5,960 nucleotides of DNA from Planctomycetota bacterium (lineage in GTDB: Bacteria; Planctomycetota; Phycisphaerae; Sedimentisphaerales; Anaerohalosphaeraceae). The translations under genes and the position numbers were made by a program. The DNA is taken from positions 1 through 5,960 of the forward strand of contig VRUF01000187.1 in NCBI GenBank assembly GCA_019456245.1, given 5' to 3'. How positions within the stretch are numbered: the first letter of the stretch is position 1; every line of letters starts with the position of its first letter. Below the pieces are notes generated by a model. That model saw only the letters and a program-made list of their open reading frames with translations. It made no database searches and was not told where the DNA came from. Of the stretch, positions 4,090-5,960 are shown piece by piece.

Positions 4090-5960
4090 TCAGTTTGAGC
4101 TAGTTGTTTGTGCCGACGATTCCCACACTATCATTCCCGGCTCGTATTGCTCTACCAGATCCGAGTGCTTCGGCAGAATACGCAGCGCAAAACCATGCTG
4201 ACCCGAAACTCTGCACGGGATGGTACCTGCGAAAACCGCAAGCGAGTCTTTTTCGTCTACATGCTCAAACTGCATCCGGGCAACCTGACCGTTCAGTATC
4301 TCACCTTCCGAATCAACCGTACCGTAGTATATCTCAACGGCAACATCATCCGGCGTAAGTTTGCCAAGCTGCACCTTTCCGACAACCTTCAGAGAATTGC
4401 CAACCCGAAGCTGCGGCTGATTCACATGCAGTTTACGCGAACCGTCGCCATTGTCCATCTGGATGTTAACGTCTTCGATAGAAATATCCTGCCACGCGTT
4501 ACGCACATCCGTTTTCCACATCGAAAGTGCCCTCACCCGCGCCATCGCCGACGCCGTAAGATAACGCCACTTGTTCGCTGCCGGACTATAAAATTTCCTG
4601 GTATACTCTGCAACCATTCTGTGCGTGTTGAATCGCGGCGCACACCATTTAACCGTGTTTTTCATTCGCTTGATCCAGTTGCGCGGAAGACCGTCGCGTG
4701 ACCTCGTGTAGAACAGGGGGACCACTTCATTTTCAAGCAGGTTGAATATCGCGTTCGACTCGACCGCGTCCTGGTATCCAAGATCGTCATACTCTTCGCC
4801 GGCACCGATGATCCATCCGCCGTCCGGCGTATAACCTTCGCACCACCAGCCGTCAAGCGTACTCAGATTCAGCACACCGTTGATCGCCGCCTTCATTCCG
4901 CTCGTTCCGCTGGCCTCCATAGGTCTGCGCGGATTATTAAGCCAAACATCGACACCCTGAACAAGATAACGGGCAACATCCATATCGTAATCTTCGATCA
5001 GAATTATTTTCCGCCGAATTCCCTCCTGCTTGGCAAAGTGTATAATCTGACGGATGATCTCTTTACCGGCGACATCCCTGGGATGAGCTTTGCCTGCAAA
5101 GACGAACTGCACTGGTTTTTCAGTGTTTGACAAAAGCCTGATAAGTCTGTCAGGATCTTTCAAAAGCAGGTTACCACGCTTATACGTCGCGAACCTGCGA
5201 GCAAAACCTATAGTAAGAGCTTCGGGGTCAAGTACCTCGTCGGCCCAGTTAAGCTCGGTATGAAATGCGCCGCGACGCTGAAGCTGCCGTTTCAGCCGCT
5301 TCCTCGCAAAACCGACAAGACGTTCCTTGCCGCGCTGATGCGTACGCCAGTATTCCTCATCCGGAATCTGCTCCAGATTCTGCCACAGTGACTTATCGAT
5401 TATTTCGTCGGACCAGTTAGCTCCGAGATACCTTTCGAAAAGCTGGCTCATCTCACCGCTAAGCCACGTCGTCGCATGGATACCGTTCGTAACAGACTTG
5501 ATCGGAACTTCATTGATCGGCAGATCGGGCCACAGTTTTGACCATATCTTCCGGGAAACTTCTCCGTGAAGCTGGCTGACTCCGTTGCGATGAGCACTCA
5601 AACGGATCGCAAGCACCGGCATCTTAAACGGTTCGTTCGTATCGTCGGGATCTTTTCTTCCAAGCGCCAAAAACTGCTTTCGATTGATACCGAGCTTACC
5701 GTAGTAATGACCGAAGTACTTATCGACCAGCTCGACAGAAAACTCGTCGCTCCCTGCCGCCACCGGAGTATGAACCGTAAACACATTGCTGGCACGAGCT
5801 GCTTCAGCAGCCTCTTCAAAAGTCATGGATTTGCTGCTTCGAAGCTCTCTGATTCGCTCGAGCCCCATAAATGCCGCATGACCTTCGTTCATATGACAAA
5901 CAGTAGGTTCAAGGTTCAACGCACGAAGCGCCTTAAACCCGCCTATGCCCAGAATTATCT
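4090..5960 (-). CDS. glgP: Alpha-glucan (glycogen) phosphorylase, TIGR02094-like GT35, lacking its N-terminus at the window edge
   Basis: The enzyme phosphorolyses alpha-1,4-glucans to glucose-1-phosphate in the cytoplasm, using pyridoxal phosphate. 623 codons including the stop are in view, and the frame stays open to the right edge (IILGIGGFKALRALNLEPTV), so the true start lies outside; the family is usually about 700-860 residues. Motifs in order are CHMNEGHAAF, VFTVHTPVAAGSDEF, KSVTNGIHATTW, IGFARRFATYKRGNLL, QFVFAGKAHPRD, and DVWLNNPRRPMEASGTSGMK, in which the Lys (codon 4893-4891) is the predicted PLP-binding residue. LSTLDGWWCEGY follows. After the catalytic core a C-terminal region of roughly 120 residues (NVKIQM-like start, NSLKVVGKVQLG, VAVEIYYG, FALRILP) matches the tail typical of the bacterial/archaeal TIGR02094 branch rather than E. 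coli GlgP or MalP. No other glycogen gene is in view. A terminator follows at 3962-4001. Confidence 0.95.
   Translation of the reverse strand, partial: IILGIGGFKALRALNLEPTVCHMNEGHAAFMGLERIRELRSSKSMTFEEAAEAARASNVFTVHTPVAAGSDEFSVELVDKYFGHYYGKLGINRKQFLALGRKDPDDTNEPFKMPVLAIRLSAHRNGVSQLHGEVSRKIWSKLWPDLPINEVPIKSVTNGIHATTWLSGEMSQLFERYLGANWSDEIIDKSLWQNLEQIPDEEYWRTHQRGKERLVGFARKRLKRQLQRRGAFHTELNWADEVLDPEALTIGFARRFATYKRGNLLLKDPDRLIRLLSNTEKPVQFVFAGKAHPRDVAGKEIIRQIIHFAKQEGIRRKIILIEDYDMDVARYLVQGVDVWLNNPRRPMEASGTSGMKAAINGVLNLSTLDGWWCEGYTPDGGWIIGAGEEYDDLGYQDAVESNAIFNLLENEVVPLFYTRSRDGLPRNWIKRMKNTVKWCAPRFNTHRMVAEYTRKFYSPAANKWRYLTASAMARVRALSMWKTDVRNAWQDISIEDVNIQMDNGDGSRKLHVNQPQLRVGNSLKVVGKVQLGKLTPDDVAVEIYYGTVDSEGEILNGQVARMQFEHVDEKDSLAVFAGTIPCRVSGQHGFALRILPKHSDLVEQYEPGMIVWESSAQTTSSN

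Noticed and set aside
4104..4701. Plus-strand frames opposite the phosphorylase gene
   Set aside because: They lie antisense to a gene with unmistakable conserved motifs and show no features of their own.
1..5960. CRISPR array, tRNA/rRNA, transposase or phage genes
   Set aside because: Looked for and not seen. The only regular repeats are the coding AKGKK units and the short inverted repeats listed.

Overview
The window reads as an ordinary chromosomal stretch from a Gram-negative-type (diderm) bacterium. The envelope genes support this: an MlaE-type lipid-transport permease, a lipoprotein and an exported protein. GC content is moderate, with AT-rich spacers. The family mix (a TIGR02094-type glucan phosphorylase, a stand-alone B12-fold regulator-like protein and a lone PTS IIA domain) would suit Planctomycetota or a relative. 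That assignment is a guess from protein flavour; there is no rRNA or phylogenetic marker to test it.

Layout: (1) 1-387, minus strand: the N-terminal part of an MlaE/YrbE-family ABC permease, running off the left edge. (2) 388-865: a divergent AT-rich spacer with candidate promoters firing rightward. (3) 866-1648, plus: a two-domain protein shaped like CarH/methionine-synthase cobalamin modules, but with the cobalt-ligand histidine and other signature residues replaced. (4) 1649-1788: a spacer with further promoter-like signals and a bulged hairpin. (5) 1789-2247, plus: a PtsN-like PTS EIIA domain with its phosphorylatable histidine. (6) 2244-2798, plus: the C-terminal part of a Cys/His hydrolase-like protein. 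It has no start codon upstream of its predicted catalytic cysteine, so it looks like a 5'-truncated pseudogene.

From 2827 everything is on the minus strand. A probable two-gene unit (first 3865-3065, then 3027-2827) encodes an exported, extremely lysine-rich repeat protein and a small acidic lipoprotein. Upstream of it lie a consensus -35 box and, beyond that, the intrinsic terminator of the preceding gene. A palindromic element sits in the same spacer. The right end, 4090-5960, holds most of a GT35 alpha-glucan phosphorylase whose N-terminus lies outside the window.

No phage, transposase, CRISPR, tRNA or rRNA is visible. The points most worth following up are the degenerate B12-fold protein, the decapitated hydrolase, the oppositely charged secreted pair, a promoter-like pattern that recurs before both intact plus-strand genes, and the REP-like palindrome after the phosphorylase gene.
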